Shown: in pieces, positions 6,984 through 15,584 of the stretch | Layout of the letters: every line of letters begins with the position of its first letter | Position numbering within the stretch: position 1 is the stretch's first letter | Source of the DNA: Danxiaibacter flavus | Lineage (GTDB): Bacteria; Bacteroidota; Bacteroidia; Chitinophagales; Chitinophagaceae | Assembly: GCF_041060425.1 (NCBI RefSeq) | Contig: NZ_JAULBC010000007.1 | Location: forward strand, 1 to 64,000 | Reading direction: 5' to 3' | Length of the DNA: 64,000 bases | Translations under genes and position numbers: made by a program | Notes under the pieces: generated by a model | Told to the model about the DNA's origin: nothing | The model's database searches: none | Seen by the model: only the letters and a program-made list of their open reading frames with translations

Positions 6984-8129
6984 TTATGTTTCTTCAAGTT
7001 CTTTAATTCTTTTTTTTAATTCAGTTATGTCCAACGACGGAGAACTAATTTCTGCTGCTTTATAATAGTACGGTAAAATTATTTTAGAATAACTTTTCTT
7101 TTTAAAAGGATTTTGCTCATTCTGCATTTTTTTATACCGTAAATTTCCAAATTTTATAAGAAGATGGGTTGCCCTTCCTATTTCAGTCGTTTCTTTCCTT
7201 TCAATTATTTTGTCAACAAGGTTTTGAAACTCCGTATCACTTCTATGAATATCCTCTTTGTTCTCATATCTGGTTAACTGCTCTCTGATTTCAATTGTTT
7301 GAATATCATCAAAACCCATTCTAAGATTCCAGCCTTCCCACATGTCGGACCTTTCATTGTACCAGATACCTGAATCTTTCCACTCTCCAAAAAACTGAAC
7401 CGCATTTTTGATCTTAAATCCCTGTAAGCCGTTTGCTGAACCTAAAATTGTTATTCTGGTTGGGTTAGGAAATAATCCAGTCACTTCCATGTTTTCTTTA
7501 TATAAATCAAAGCTTCCTAAATAAAGTTTTTGAAACTCATCAAAAAATGAAATTACATTTTCTACTTTAGGATAAAGGAATTCTTTAACGTTGAATCCAT
7601 AGTGCCCAACTCCATTTATCACAATCGGGTCAGAGTCGTGAAAAATATATTCTTCATCGCTCAATGAGTAAGCAGAATGAAAAAAGGTATTTCTAATTTC
7701 TTTAAAATGATTTTCTTTAAAAAAGTCAATAATATTGTCCTTCTTAGCATCATTCAATAACTCGATAAGAAAGTCTTGTTTTTCGCCGATGCCCAACAAT
7801 CTTTCATATTTTTTTGTTTTCCAAAAAAGATACGAAGAGCCTTTGAATCCTAGTTTAATTCGGCAAAGACTTCCGATAATATTATAAAAATCACTATTCT
7901 CAAAGAACGTCGAATATAATAAAGCACCTATTCTAGTTTTTTCTCTTCCCGAATGAGCAAAATAAAGCTTCTTATAGAATCCAATAGCCTCAAACCACTC
8001 ATGAAGATTAGTAGTTAGCTTGTAAGTCCCTAGACCTCTATAATTAATCAGTGTAAGAACGAAATCAAAATCACTACGTCCTTTTGCTTCTTCAAAAAGA
8101 GTTTCTAGTTCGTGCAATGCGTTATCCAT
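6984..8129 (-). CDS. hypothetical protein with HEPN-like RNTFFH motif
   Basis: A 381-residue protein, not recognised as a named family. The N-terminal 200 residues look helical and contain EIRNTFFHSAYSL, where R146 and H151 fit the R-x4-6-H catalytic signature of HEPN RNases, in the usual sequence context (RN...H followed by S/D-Y). The C-terminal half has an FGEWKDSGIWYNE stretch, and the end (ITELKKRIKELEE) is a likely short coiled coil. If the HEPN reading is right it would be an RNase or RNA-binding protein as in abortive-infection or toxin systems; that is inference from one motif. It is a single gene bracketed by direct 88-bp repeats. Confidence 0.55.
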   Translation of the reverse strand: MDNALHELETLFEEAKGRSDFDFVLTLINYRGLGTYKLTTNLHEWFEAIGFYKKLYFAHSGREKTRIGALLYSTFFENSDFYNIIGSLCRIKLGFKGSSYLFWKTKKYERLLGIGEKQDFLIELLNDAKKDNIIDFFKENHFKEIRNTFFHSAYSLSDEEYIFHDSDPIVINGVGHYGFNVKEFLYPKVENVISFFDEFQKLYLGSFDLYKENMEVTGLFPNPTRITILGSANGLQGFKIKNAVQFFGEWKDSGIWYNERSDMWEGWNLRMGFDDIQTIEIREQLTRYENKEDIHRSDTEFQNLVDKIIERKETTEIGRATHLLIKFGNLRYKKMQNEQNPFKKKSYSKIILPYYYKAAEISSPSLDITELKKRIKELEET

Positions 8130-8321
8130 AGATTTTTTTCCGCAAAGTCTTTTAATTAAATCTCATACTCCGAAGCTTCTTAGCAAGGTCTCCATTAAGG
8201 CCTTTGAGCGTATGCTTGGGTATAATTTACACTCCCCGGCCATTTTAATTTACTTCCCTCATTTTAAGACTGTTTCGAAGATAGAAACTTGTGTGTTACC
8301 TGGCGACTTAGACTCTTCTTC

Positions 8322-8409
8322 TGTTTCGCAAAGTCCCTGGCCATCACACACGGCTTAGAAGGAGACATTTGCGGAGAAGTTCTGACCTGAAGACTGTGAG
8401 GAGAACAAA
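8322..8409. repeat. 88-bp repeat, copy C
   Basis: Direct repeat of 6840-6927, same length, about 92% identical by eye. It lies within the 408-bp gap 8130-8537, between the HEPN-like gene's upstream side and the 3' end of the dual-OB gene. I see no gene in that gap. Confidence 0.65.
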
Positions 8410-8537
8410 GTTAAGAATTATAGCCCAGCGTTATTCGTCGCTGAAGCCCAAGCTGATTGATGATTTGGCGCCGATTGTTTTTCCGTCGACCGCCATATTG
8501 CCAAGCCAATATTGTGTGCTGTGGTGTTTTTGTCAAG

Positions 8538-9179
8538 TTAAATTTTATAAATCTTACTTACAAATTTGTATGCTTGTTTTTCGCCGGTGCTATGATTAAT
8601 CCAATCATCAATTTCTTTTGGTATTGAGGTTACAATATAAGCATTGTCGATATGAACAGAACCATTATTATAAAAATCAGGGTCGGTCATTGAAACTCCT
8701 TTAATTTTGAACCGTGCTTTGTGCCAATTAAAATCAGTTTTCCATTTATCATTATTATTTCTGTAAATATCAATATCGCTTACTTTTAAAATTGATTCTG
8801 ACGGCACATCTATTGCATTGAATTCTTCTTCATTTAAATATGCCTTGTAATTTCCCCAAAAATCATTGTACGAATACTGCTGATACGCCCAATCTAAAAC
8901 TTCCTTAGTTTGATCCGGACCATAAGATTCTTTTTTTTTACAAGAATTATTATCAATAACCCAGTTTTCTATTTGCTTTCCTTGTGGCATAGACCTGCCT
9001 TCAAATTCAATAATGTCAAGTGGTTTACCAAAATCTATTTCATATCCTTGAACTGCACCAGCTCGACCATCATCTTTAACAATCCTTATCCATTTGCTTG
9101 GGTCGCCTAAATCGATACCGCCCGGACATAAACCTCCAGTTTTACAACTAACTGCTAATAACAATACTCTCTTTTTCAT
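8538..9179 (-). CDS. dual-OB-type (DuOB) protein of a DUF488 operon
   Basis: 213 residues, last gene of the four-gene operon; its ATG overlaps the stop of the preceding DUF488 gene by 4 nt. The N-terminus MKKRVLLLAVSCKTGG...CPGG, a following WIRIV strand, the SYGPDQ and WAYQQY region and an FKIKGVSMTDPDF strand fit the family I know as the dual OB-containing domain, which is typically encoded next to DUF488 proteins. Its predicted role is nucleic-acid binding or end recognition for the DUF488 enzymes. Catalytic residues are not evident, although the two N-terminal cysteines could bind metal. The assignment is by recalled family pattern and gene context and needs a profile search. Confidence 0.65.
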   Translation of the reverse strand: MKKRVLLLAVSCKTGGLCPGGIDLGDPSKWIRIVKDDGRAGAVQGYEIDFGKPLDIIEFEGRSMPQGKQIENWVIDNNSCKKKESYGPDQTKEVLDWAYQQYSYNDFWGNYKAYLNEEEFNAIDVPSESILKVSDIDIYRNNNDKWKTDFNWHKARFKIKGVSMTDPDFYNNGSVHIDNAYIVTSIPKEIDDWINHSTGEKQAYKFVSKIYKI

Positions 9180-9643
9180 TTTAAATGTCCTCCAAACCTT
9201 ATATCTTGACTGAATTTATTAAGTAACATATCACATACTAATCTTCTGTGGCATTTTTCTGTTGTATGTTCTGAGCAAAGAAGGACAACATTTTGATAAT
9301 TCCTAAACTGCTCTACAAAATTTTCAATATCTGACTCTTTCTCTAAATATTTATTAAACTCTTTTTCAAACAATTTATAATCTTTGCTCATATCGGAGCC
9401 TTTAGTTCTTACCTCTTTTAATAACTCATTTTGGGGCGCTAAGTCAATTCTGTGAACATATTTGCAACCATCAGCTAATTTGTTCAAAAAATAAGGTAAG
9501 TCCTTTTCAAAAGCAAACCTTGATAATTGCCCGTTCGGGTTTAATCTAATATCAACAAGACAATCTATTTTATTGTCTACTAACAACCCAAAAAATTCCT
9601 CTGCAGATTTTTGGGTAAAACCTATGCTAAATAAATTCATCAT
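9176..9643 (-). CDS. DUF488 family protein (short)
   Basis: 155 residues covering a single DUF488 domain, a Rossmann-like fold in the rhodanese/phosphatase superfamily. Visible landmarks are the opening LFSIGFTQKSAEEFFGLL, VDIR at D31 and R33, and the diagnostic C-x-E...CHR block: C123, E125, C131, H132, R133 in LLCSEHTTEKCHRRL. Comparative work on this superfamily predicts nucleotide- or DNA-end-processing chemistry for DUF488 enzymes in conflict systems; no reaction is proven for this one. Its start overlaps the end of the upstream DUF488 gene by 17 nt and its stop overlaps the dual-OB start by 4 nt, so translation is probably coupled. Confidence 0.85.
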   Translation of the reverse strand: MMNLFSIGFTQKSAEEFFGLLVDNKIDCLVDIRLNPNGQLSRFAFEKDLPYFLNKLADGCKYVHRIDLAPQNELLKEVRTKGSDMSKDYKLFEKEFNKYLEKESDIENFVEQFRNYQNVVLLCSEHTTEKCHRRLVCDMLLNKFSQDIRFGGHLK

Positions 9644-10436
9644 GTTCTTTTCGATTATTTTGATTGTTAATTTTCATTTTCCACCCATGCATTAAATTCC
9701 AATATCTATCACAAAAGTCAATTACTTTATCTTGTATAGTATCACCAAAGTAATTATCAATTTTTGCTGGTTCAAAAAAGCTAGAATTTAAAACATCTAA
9801 TTTTTTAATTTCAGATTTATTTAATACTATTTCTGATAACTGCCTGTTTAGGCTTTCATTAGAGACAGTTTCAATTTCACCATTTTGATTTTGAGTAACA
9901 TGTACTACCTCTATCCAATCTCCAAATTGTTGCTCAATCTTTTTACTTACAAAAAAATATCTGTGACAGTCAATTGGTCTTTTCTCGCTACACATAAGTG
10001 CAAGTGCGTAGTTATTATCATATGCTCTTTCAATTCTTTTTATTCCTTCTGAAAAATATTCATCTTTTCTAAATTTTTTAAAATCAACGATCTCCTCATA
10101 AGCATGAAGTTCAGAATTTTCAGGTCTATTACTTTTTGTAATTGGAAATATGTCTTCAAAAAATATATCGGAAGCTTTAGAAAAAACATCTTGCATAGGA
10201 CTTGCTTTTGCCCCAAGTTCCGGCATATGTCCATATGAAATGGAAAAATGTTTGCCTGCCACTTTTAAATTGTCGGCATTACATTGCGGATACTGTTTTG
10301 AATATGGCATAGAGCGAACATCAACTAAATGAGATACATTAAACTCTTTTAAAGTTTTAAACATTTTTTCAATGTCAATGACTGCTCCATTTTGAAATAA
10401 CGTATAGCCCAGTGTGTATAATTTACGTTTCCCCAT
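9627..10436 (-). CDS. DUF488 family protein (long, with C-terminal extension)
   Basis: 269 residues. The DUF488 domain covers about residues 5-185: LYTLGYTLF opening, VDVRSMP with D39 and R41, and CSEKRPIDCHR with C149, E151, C157, H158 and R159. An extra roughly 85-residue C-terminal segment ends in NNQNNRKEHDE. The protein is distinct from its shorter neighbour, not a recent duplicate, so the two probably divide labour, for example as a heteromer or in two steps on one substrate. The start is 1 nt after the HAD gene's stop. The gene is AT-rich like the rest of the operon. Confidence 0.85.
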   Translation of the reverse strand: MGKRKLYTLGYTLFQNGAVIDIEKMFKTLKEFNVSHLVDVRSMPYSKQYPQCNADNLKVAGKHFSISYGHMPELGAKASPMQDVFSKASDIFFEDIFPITKSNRPENSELHAYEEIVDFKKFRKDEYFSEGIKRIERAYDNNYALALMCSEKRPIDCHRYFFVSKKIEQQFGDWIEVVHVTQNQNGEIETVSNESLNRQLSEIVLNKSEIKKLDVLNSSFFEPAKIDNYFGDTIQDKVIDFCDRYWNLMHGWKMKINNQNNRKEHDEFI

Positions 10437-10437
10437 T

Positions 10438-11877
10438 TTATATAATCCTTAAGTTTGTATTATTATTGATATTATCGACAATTTCTTTTGTAAAAATTAT
10501 TTCCATTGAATCTTTTTTACCGTTATTCTTGAAAGCATCAGAATATTTAGCCAACATTTCACTAACCTTTTGGTTGTATTCTGAGGGCTGATGATTAATT
10601 AATATCGTGTTTGTATCTGCCATTTTTTGTATGTATAACAAAATAAACTCTTCAAGTCCTATTTCAAAATATCTGCAACTTATTGCCCAGTTGTGAATGT
10701 GAAAAGTGTCGTATGTGTTGCTGAAGGTAATTGCTGAGCAGATTCCTAAATTTTCACCATTTTCTCTAATTATTTCAAAATACAACGATTTTGTATTATC
10801 ATTCAAATTATCATCATTTCGTGAGAATTTAAATTGGTTTGATTTAGAGTATAATTTAATGGATTCAGTATGTTTGTTGTCATCGATTACCTTGACAGAT
10901 AGTTTAGGTAAAAAATTTTGTTTACGTTCCGCTTGTATTATTTTATATTGTTTTCTTCTATTCTGGGAATTGAGCGACAACTCAACTCTTTCGAATATAC
11001 ATCCGGCAATTAATTTAGTAACTAATTCATTATGATTTTCCCATTCAGGTACAAACACTCCTGTCAATTTACGTTTTACCTCATCTCTAACTATTTGATT
11101 GTCGTCAATAAAGACTATTGAGCTTGGCAAAATTGAGAGTTGTTCCGCTATCATTCTAATATTTTCACTTTTGTCGTTATTATTTGCGATAATGTAATCA
11201 ATCTGATTTTTTAATGGAAAAATATTGTCATCAAATTCTTCTATTGTTGATTCAATCATTTTAGAATCATTTCTTGAACATATTGTAATAAATACGCCCA
11301 ACTCATTCCCGAGCACTTTTAGAAATTTCATAAATTCGATAAATGGAGCCCCTTCTTCAGAGTACATATATTCTCTTATATTATATATTCCGACCTCGGA
11401 AAGGGTTCCCTTCCATAATGTATCATCTAAATCAAGCACAATAGCTTTATATAATATTTTTAATTTGCTAATTATTTGTGCAACAATCTTCATTATTATT
11501 ACTCCAACCGGTGGTATGTCAATTTTACTTGAAAGTTCAACAATAGTTATTAGATTTTGAATTTGATATTTAAAGTTGTATGATGTATCCTTTGTGATAT
11601 TTTTGCAAGTAATGTCTATTTGATTGATACTTTCTTCATTGCCTTCTAATGCAATGGTAATATTGTTTTCTTTGAGTTGCTCAAACAAGTACGTTATAAC
11701 CTTTTCATCTTTATGAATAAAACTCTTTAGTCCTGTAATAACAATTAAAAATTCGTCACTATTATAGTTACGGAATTTTTTGACAAAGTCATTTATATAA
11801 ACGCATAGAAAGCAGTTATCAATTTTTTGACAGCTATAACAACCTACATTTATTTTTAATTTTTCTGACTTAGCCAT
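10438..11877 (-). CDS. FkbH-like HAD-IIIC phosphatase with C-terminal GNAT-like domain
   Basis: About 479 residues, first gene of the DUF488 operon. The HAD core shows motif I DLDDT (D149, D151, T153) in KAIVLDLDDTLWKG, motif II ICSRND, a lysine near 236 and motif IV FIDDNQIVRDEV (D258, D259). The C-terminal 150 residues keep the KSNQFKF block and a later IGLEEFILLYI helix, as in the acyltransferase half of FkbH proteins. Canonical FkbH enzymes load glyceryl-derived units onto carrier proteins, but no carrier or polyketide gene is here, so the substrate is open. Odd feature: an N-terminal C13-x2-C16-x5-C22-x2-C25 cluster that could bind zinc or an Fe-S cluster. A GTG at 11898 is an alternative start. 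Confidence 0.75.
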   Translation of the reverse strand: MAKSEKLKINVGCYSCQKIDNCFLCVYINDFVKKFRNYNSDEFLIVITGLKSFIHKDEKVITYLFEQLKENNITIALEGNEESINQIDITCKNITKDTSYNFKYQIQNLITIVELSSKIDIPPVGVIIMKIVAQIISKLKILYKAIVLDLDDTLWKGTLSEVGIYNIREYMYSEEGAPFIEFMKFLKVLGNELGVFITICSRNDSKMIESTIEEFDDNIFPLKNQIDYIIANNNDKSENIRMIAEQLSILPSSIVFIDDNQIVRDEVKRKLTGVFVPEWENHNELVTKLIAGCIFERVELSLNSQNRRKQYKIIQAERKQNFLPKLSVKVIDDNKHTESIKLYSKSNQFKFSRNDDNLNDNTKSLYFEIIRENGENLGICSAITFSNTYDTFHIHNWAISCRYFEIGLEEFILLYIQKMADTNTILINHQPSEYNQKVSEMLAKYSDAFKNNGKKDSMEIIFTKEIVDNINNNTNLRII

Positions 11878-11951
11878 TCTTTTCTTTTTGCTAACCACTA
11901 AAAAAGCCTTAGGAATTGTATAACTATTTTACATTTAACCTACTTACTTCC

Positions 11952-12395
11952 CTACTTCCCCGTCTTCTCCGTCCTCCACTGCAACGCATAATAAGTAGTT
12001 CTCGTACTCCCTGTATTTCTTATCGAATGCAAATTATACGCAGCCTGGTAAATTACAGATCCCGGGCCGAGTTGTTTCCATTCGCCGGCAACAAGTGCAC
12101 TCACGTTGCCTTCTTTAATGATCAGCAGTTCTTCATTGGCATGCTGGTGCGGTGCGTGCGAGGAATCGCCGGGGTTTAATGTGGTGATGTGCAGTTCCAG
12201 CTTATCAAGTGTTTCTGTAGGTGAATCAAATACGTCTCTTCTTTCACCTTTTTGATTGGGAATTGCTTTCATGTCTTTCCATTCATAGGCAGCGGACTGC
12301 AAAACCAATGCTTTGTTCTTGTAAGCAAGGATTACTATCGGCACACACATGATCAATGCAGTTATGATGATAAGACGATATTCTCTTCTTGTCAT
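11952..12395 (-). CDS. cupin-domain protein with N-terminal membrane anchor
   Basis: About 147 residues from the ATG at 12395 (MTRREYRLIII). Residues 8-25 are a single hydrophobic segment, so the cupin is probably anchored on the periplasmic side or exported. The cupin barrel has the metal-binding pattern HAPHQHANEELLIIKEG and the second motif GPGSVIYQAAYNLHSI, both intact. Small cupins of this type bind a metal and serve as sensors, isomerases or dioxygenases; no substrate can be deduced. Composition returns to the average of the chromosome here, so this gene marks the end of the AT-rich accessory segment. Confidence 0.75.
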   Translation of the reverse strand: MTRREYRLIIITALIMCVPIVILAYKNKALVLQSAAYEWKDMKAIPNQKGERRDVFDSPTETLDKLELHITTLNPGDSSHAPHQHANEELLIIKEGNVSALVAGEWKQLGPGSVIYQAAYNLHSIRNTGSTRTTYYALQWRTEKTGK

Positions 12396-12753
12396 AAATG
12401 AATATTTGACCCGGGACTTGTGTTGCTTTAACTGCAACAAATAGTCCTGGCAGTAAAATTGGAATAATGGATTTTTTGAGCGTGATTCAGCTCATTGTAC
12501 ACTACGACGGAGTAGGCAAGCACAGGTTCCGGGCAACACGATTCGGGGATATAAAAAGCCTGCCTGGGCGCAGTTAATGTTTTAGTATGCCTCCGGCCTC
12601 TCACTCACAGGGTTTGCGGGTAAGGGCCGAATTGAATACAGTTTAAATTTGAAAAAAATATTTCATTATCCAAATTAAAATTTCAATTATGGGGCTGGAG
12701 GTTGGGGAGGATAAGGGCTTCGCCGGCTGCAATGCAGCTAATAGAATACATTA

Positions 12754-13040
12754 CACAGAGAACAGCCGGAGAAGACACAGAGGGGCACAGAGGAAACGCT
12801 TTAAAACAGATCGCAAAACTCTGTGTAGCTCTGTGGCTTCTCAGTGGCTCTCTGTGTTACTTTATTTATTACACAGAGGAGCAGCCGGAGGAGACACAGA
12901 GGGGCACAGAGGAAAAGAAAAACTCAGTGTAGCTCTGTGGATTCTCTGTGGCTCTCTGTATAATGTATTTTGTTACACAGAGAAATAGAAAAACTCTGTG
13001 TAGCTCTGTGTCTTCTCAGTGGATCTCCGTGTAATGCATT
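12754..13040. repeat. tandem acacagag / ctctgtgt inverted-repeat units
   Basis: Three consecutive units of about 100-115 bp. Each starts with tacacagaga, continues with gacacagaggggcacagagg and ends with the complementary ctctgtgtagctctgtgg type sequence, so each unit folds into a long hairpin. Related single copies are at 15530-15580, 23010-23056 and 34565-34745. The rest of the gap 12396-13057 holds no visible gene. Confidence 0.6.
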
Positions 13041-13057
13041 TCGCTGCGGAGCAGCTG

Positions 13058-15385
13058 TTATTGTGCTTTAAGTTGTTCTGTTTTTTCTGATAACCTTACA
13101 GTGATCACGGCCTTTACAGAAGCGTTTGCATCCATGCCTGCTTCGAATGACAAGGAGTGCGTTCCGGTATTGAGATCAGGTAACTGGTTACCGAGATCTA
13201 TCTTTTTAATAAATTTTCCTTTGCTATTATAAACGCTTGCAGCGTTGGCCTCATTCACCGCAACGCTTTCTCCGGCGGCAAGTGTAACAGGAATTTCCAG
13301 GCGGAAGGAATTATCGATCTCTATTGCAGGATTTACAATTGTTCCATCTTCACCACGTGCAGTTATTACAATCAGCGGCCTTTGCTTTTCTTTGTTATTG
13401 GTGAAGCTGAAATTGGAAATAGCTGGCTCACCGGGTTGCAGTGCTTTGGCCTGGTGTTCAAATGTAAACTTGCGGAAAGACTCAAGATAATAACCATTTT
13501 CTTTTTTAGAGAGGTGTGCCTCGTTGGCCGGATTCTTCAACCATTCCTGCTGCTCCTGGTTAAACATCCTGCTCTTTTGCGCCCCGGTCCATAAATTAAT
13601 TTGTTCCACTATACGCGGCATGTTCTTGTTCGCAAGTGCTTCGCCGCGTACAACCAGTGCATAACCGGCATTAAAGCCAGCCGCTCTCGCCAGCATCCAG
13701 TCAATGTCATCGGGATCTGTATTCACGGTAATCAGGAACCAGCCAAGCATGTTGGGCAGGTAATTATCTTCATAGAATTTCTGGTTGGCAATTCTTTGGT
13801 CGGACTGGCTTTCCCTGAAAGCGCCGTACCAAGGTTCGCCCCAGTTCAGGTAATTGTTGATATGCCAGAAATAATGATTGGGGCGACTTGAGCCGAATAC
13901 CACAGGATGCTTTGCTTGCCGGAACACTTCGTCTGCAAAGGAATTGAAAGAAAGATCACCCATGCCATTGGCATACGTTCCTTCATGCCCATCAAAATCC
14001 ATTTGATCAGCCCCTGTTTCATTAATAAAGTCAGCAATATTTTTTGCAACCTGTTTCTGCAACTGCCAGTTGGGATAAAAAACTTTATAGGGATGGTCTA
14101 CCAAACGGCTCACCAGGTCCTTTGCTTTGTGGGCGCTTTTGGTGGTACCGAATGCGCCACGTACGCATCCGGTCAGCTTGTAAGGCGCTTCCTTGCTTAC
14201 GGACATAAAACGGATGATCTCATCACCAATCATCACGCTGTTCAGATCGCTTCGCATGGTAAAGTGCAATGGACTGTTTACCGTTATCTCCGTAGCATCA
14301 GCTGTAAGATCTTCTACAAGTGTATCTGTACCGGCCAAAGCAAGATCCTTGTTTGGTTTGGGCGTTACGTACGCATCATTGGTGGTAATAAAAGTGGTGA
14401 GTGTGTGAAAGCCAAGACGAAGCCCCATGGCATGCGCTTTATCCACACATTTCTTAAAACCCTCCCTGCCACTGGGAAAAAGATCTTTTCTTATTTCAAA
14501 ATTTCCCCAGGTTTTAAATGGCTCTTCGTGATAAACACCGGCCATTCCCATCTGCTTTGCATAGGTGAGAAAACTGTCAATATTGTTTTCATTGAACGTA
14601 GTGATCATATACGGGGCGCCACTTGCCGCAGAAGTTTTGATCCATTCGTTCTTCCAGGTTGCATAAGGCAGGTTTTCCTGTTTGGTGATCACTTCAATGG
14701 TGCTTAACACCTGGGACGGGCTGCAACCAAATACCGCAATGGCAGAGCCTTTAAGGCTTCCCTCGGGAATGCCTTTTACTGTAACAGCCGGCCATCTGTC
14801 CCACACTTTAATAACACGGTCATGCAGCCTGTTAACGGTAAATGCCTGGAGGGAAGAACCAAAAGGACGTGCAGTGGCAGTTGTGCCGCGTTCGTAAACA
14901 GCGCCCTCGTCATTGACCATTTCGCCACCGGTTGTTTTTTCATTCAGACATTGTATGCCGAATGCAAAATCTTTATTACGTACAACGCCTACTGTGTTGC
15001 CAATAGTATCTTTAACGATATTGTTGAGTGGTCCCCAGATAACGGCATCCACATTGTCGCTGATGTCGGTTAACTCGAAACGCACATAACCTTTGTTTAT
15101 AGTGGTTTTAACCTGCGCCTTGTTCCCTTCCGGATATAGCAGTGTTATTGCTCCCTTCTTATACTCAGCTTTAACCGGAGCAATGGTTTTTCCGTTCTTC
15201 ACCAATTGCAATAGTGTACCGGGATTGCTGGTCGCAACATATTCTGTTGTTTGATTGTTACGGATTGAAACGACCGATCCCTTGTCATTCAGTTGAAGGG
15301 AAAATGTTGGCGTATTGTACTGCTGTGCATGCAACAAACTGTGCGCTGCCAGGGCTCCCAGGAAAAGAAATGCGTATTTAAACAT
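13058..15385 (-). CDS. secreted TIM-barrel glycoside-hydrolase-like protein
   Basis: About 775 residues from the ATG at 15385, with a clear signal peptide (FLFLGALAAHSLLHAQQ). An N-terminal beta-sandwich of about 240 residues is followed by a putative (beta/alpha)8 barrel with acidic motifs GVYHEEPF and DQMDFDGHEG, and by a C-terminal beta-sandwich that would act as an accessory module. The barrel is interrupted near residues 370-445 by a compact segment with VMIGDEIIRF and LTGCVRGAFGTT, which resembles small domains in phage tail and adhesin proteins. I cannot assign a CAZy family. It is probably a periplasmic or outer-surface polysaccharide enzyme working with the downstream-neighbouring GH106 gene on the same strand. 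Confidence 0.65.
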   Translation of the reverse strand: MFKYAFLFLGALAAHSLLHAQQYNTPTFSLQLNDKGSVVSIRNNQTTEYVATSNPGTLLQLVKNGKTIAPVKAEYKKGAITLLYPEGNKAQVKTTINKGYVRFELTDISDNVDAVIWGPLNNIVKDTIGNTVGVVRNKDFAFGIQCLNEKTTGGEMVNDEGAVYERGTTATARPFGSSLQAFTVNRLHDRVIKVWDRWPAVTVKGIPEGSLKGSAIAVFGCSPSQVLSTIEVITKQENLPYATWKNEWIKTSAASGAPYMITTFNENNIDSFLTYAKQMGMAGVYHEEPFKTWGNFEIRKDLFPSGREGFKKCVDKAHAMGLRLGFHTLTTFITTNDAYVTPKPNKDLALAGTDTLVEDLTADATEITVNSPLHFTMRSDLNSVMIGDEIIRFMSVSKEAPYKLTGCVRGAFGTTKSAHKAKDLVSRLVDHPYKVFYPNWQLQKQVAKNIADFINETGADQMDFDGHEGTYANGMGDLSFNSFADEVFRQAKHPVVFGSSRPNHYFWHINNYLNWGEPWYGAFRESQSDQRIANQKFYEDNYLPNMLGWFLITVNTDPDDIDWMLARAAGFNAGYALVVRGEALANKNMPRIVEQINLWTGAQKSRMFNQEQQEWLKNPANEAHLSKKENGYYLESFRKFTFEHQAKALQPGEPAISNFSFTNNKEKQRPLIVITARGEDGTIVNPAIEIDNSFRLEIPVTLAAGESVAVNEANAASVYNSKGKFIKKIDLGNQLPDLNTGTHSLSFEAGMDANASVKAVITVRLSEKTEQLKAQ

Positions 15386-15584
15386 GGCAAAAATTAATCC
15401 GGCAAAACTATTCAAATTACCGGTTCTGCAAGCCGGGAACAATAGTTGAATATTATCAGTTCATAACTGGAAATTGAGTATAGCAAAAAAACACTGTGTA
15501 ACTAATTGTTAATCGCATTTAATAGTAATTATGGTTACACAGAGAAATACAGGAGAAGGCATGGAGTTGCACAGAGGTTTAAAA

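Noticed and set aside
13846..14897. Several frames opposite the TIM-barrel gene, up to 266 residues
   Set aside because: Antisense shadows of a long, well-supported exported protein; no motifs.
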